Assembly (NCBI GenBank): GCA_963576725.1
Contig: OY755241.1
Coordinates: forward strand, 2,170,001-2,234,000
Direction: 5' to 3'
Length of the DNA stretch: 64,000 nucleotides
Source of the DNA: Azorinus chamasolen
Lineage: Eukaryota; Mollusca; Bivalvia; Cardiida; Solecurtidae
The notes under the pieces were generated by a model. That model did no database searches. It was given only the letters and a program-made list of their open reading frames with translations, and had not been told where the DNA came from. Within the stretch, counting starts at the first letter, position 1, and the number at the start of each line of letters is the position of its first letter. The translations under genes were made by a program, and so were the position numbers. Shown in pieces: positions 62,846 to 64,000 of the stretch.

Positions 62846-63046
62846 CAGAACCCCTCTAAACAGGAATTTTATGACAGAACGATCTAGGTCTTTACAGGCA
62901 GGTGGCTGCTTAATGCTGGGTGAAAGTCATGCAGAAAGTTCTATGGAAACTTTTCACATGACTGTCAACCTGTATTAAGCTGCCACCTGTCTGAAAGATC
63001 GATTTTGATACTAATTTCAACATCCAGTTTAGAGGGGTTTTACTGT
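62846..63046. repeat. TA-1 element, diverged
   Basis: AGAACCCCTCTAAACAGGAA to CAGTTTAGAGGGGTTTTACT; GCAGGTGGCTGCTTAATGCT and complement. Confidence 0.82.
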
Positions 63047-63055
63047 TTTACCTAA

Positions 63056-63195
63056 AATAAGATGAGATGTGTAAAAACATTTTACAGAATAATTCCTGTA
63101 TTTCTCCACCAAACCCAAATGTTGTGACCAGAGAGTGATCACAAAAATTAATAGGGTTTGGTTGAGAAATGATTGTAGTACTTGAATACACACCA
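63056..63195. repeat. HP-6 element, shortened arms
   Basis: AAGATGAGATGTGTAAAAAC, CCAAACCCAAATGTTGTGAC, AATAGGGTTTGGTTGAGAAA, TAGTACTTGAATACACAC. Confidence 0.78.
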
Positions 63196-63287
63196 ATTTA
63201 CTCTGATAATTAATTATCAATATACTTATATAATTTGTTATTATTATTATCAACAAAGTTTTGACGCTCAAATTTCCTTTTTATAAG

Positions 63288-63519
63288 TTAACCCTTTCCT
63301 CCATAAATATGCCTTTCGATGCCTTTGTAAGAGTAATTTCTTGAAACCACTGTGATAAATAGAGCATTTGCTCCATTTATCACAATGGTTTCAATACTAC
63401 ACAATTCTAACATTTTCCTTTTCTCTAGCAAATGCTCCTTTTGGGTAGATTTATTCAAAGAGGGGTAGATTTATTCAAAGAGGTTGAGTCTAAAAATAGA
63501 CTATGAGCTAAAGGGTTAA
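63288..63519 (-). repeat. TTAA-C element with a 20-bp tandem duplicate
   Basis: TTAACCCTTTCCTCCATAAA to AAAGGGTTAA; GGGTAGATTTATTCAAAGAG occurs twice in tandem (about 63444-63483). Confidence 0.88.
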
Positions 63520-63755
63520 CTGTCACTTCATGAATATTCATTTACTGCATACTTATGAAGGCACCTAAATAATGAGTATTAATTAGATCATTTCTTATAA
63601 TAAACACAGGAACCTTTAGCCATAGCAAAAACTGTAGAGTCAGATCTATATAATTCAATAAGCAAACAGAGCAGACCCTGATCAAACATATCCTACATGA
63701 TCCATCTGTTCTGGGTCTACTCTGTTTTTAAAGGTGTCTATTAGGAAAGGATTAA
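63516..63755 (-). repeat. TTAA-B element sharing TTAA with its neighbour
   Basis: TTAACTGTCACTTCATGAAT to AGGAAAGGATTAA; core GCAAACAGAGCAGACCCTGA. Confidence 0.85.
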
Positions 63756-63759
63756 TTAA

Positions 63760-64000
63760 AGATAACTTTTTAGCTGACAACATAGGCATTTTAGCTCACA
63801 TCAAACGCAGATAACTTTTTGCTGAAAACAAGAAAGGAAATAACTTCTTGCTGACAACAAAAACAATATAACTTTTTGCTGACAACCAAAAAACATATAA
63901 CTTTTTGCTGACAACAAAAAGCACATAACTTTTTTGCTGACAACAAAAAGCATATAACTTTTTGCTGACAACAGAAGCAGATAACTTCTGCTGACAACAG
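63760..64000. repeat. Minisatellite, about 26-30 bp period, cut by window end
   Basis: The word TAACTTTTTGCTGACAACA (with variants) recurs about eight times to the last base. Its minus-strand open frame (Cys-rich) is a by-product of the repeat. Confidence 0.93.

Overview
The window is animal genomic DNA holding most of the 3' two thirds of one NOTCH receptor gene on the minus strand, plus at least 38.9 kb of its upstream intron. Split exons with GT/AG borders, a full Notch domain order and AT-rich introns show a metazoan. The dispersed repeat at 1-330, the ACGGACGG-type runs and the style of the MITEs resemble bivalve mollusc genomes, so a (probably heterodont) bivalve is my best guess; this is inference, not proof.

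Gene layout. Transcription runs from high to low coordinates. I place 22 coding exons between 25041 and 1089, 5,414 coding bases (about 1,804 codons) that join in frame at every junction. They encode EGF repeats 7-36 (numbered by alignment from memory to vertebrate NOTCH1), three LNR modules, the heterodimerisation domain with a furin site RVRR, the transmembrane segment, the RAM motif and the first part of the ankyrin domain. EGF1-6 and the signal peptide (5') and the last ankyrin repeats, TAD and PEST (3') lie outside the window. Most introns between EGF repeats are phase 1 and cut the glycine codon between Cys5 and Cys6 of a repeat.

Non-coding layout. Introns and the 25042-64000 block are packed with about a hundred short non-autonomous hairpin elements. 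I sort them as: TTAA-A (about 250 bp), TTAA-B (210-260 bp), TTAA-C (200-230 bp), TTAA-D (250 bp) and TTAA-E (about 215 bp), all bounded by TTAA with CCCTTT-like inverted ends and carrying a central hairpin; TA-1 (about 200 bp, ends CAGTAAAACC, flanked by TA); and the hairpin families HP-6, HP-7, HP-8 and HP-9. TTAA-A, B, D and E share versions of one core hairpin (arm GCAAACAGAGTAGACCCAGA or close to it). Filled and empty sites inside HP-6 copies show that the TTAA class targets TTAA, as piggyBac-superfamily elements do. Several elements sit within 10-35 bp of Notch splice sites.

Most noteworthy: a possible 75-nt symmetric acidic exon (23203-23277) that would add 25 residues inside EGF9; three consecutive EGF repeats (12-14) with broken calcium-binding signatures just after the ligand-binding region; an 8-cysteine EGF23; the exact 250-bp length shared by two TTAA families; tandem amplification of single hairpin arms (a 12 x 32 bp array); and a telomere-like TTAGGG run at the apex of one hairpin. 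No RNA gene, CRISPR array or other protein gene could be supported.
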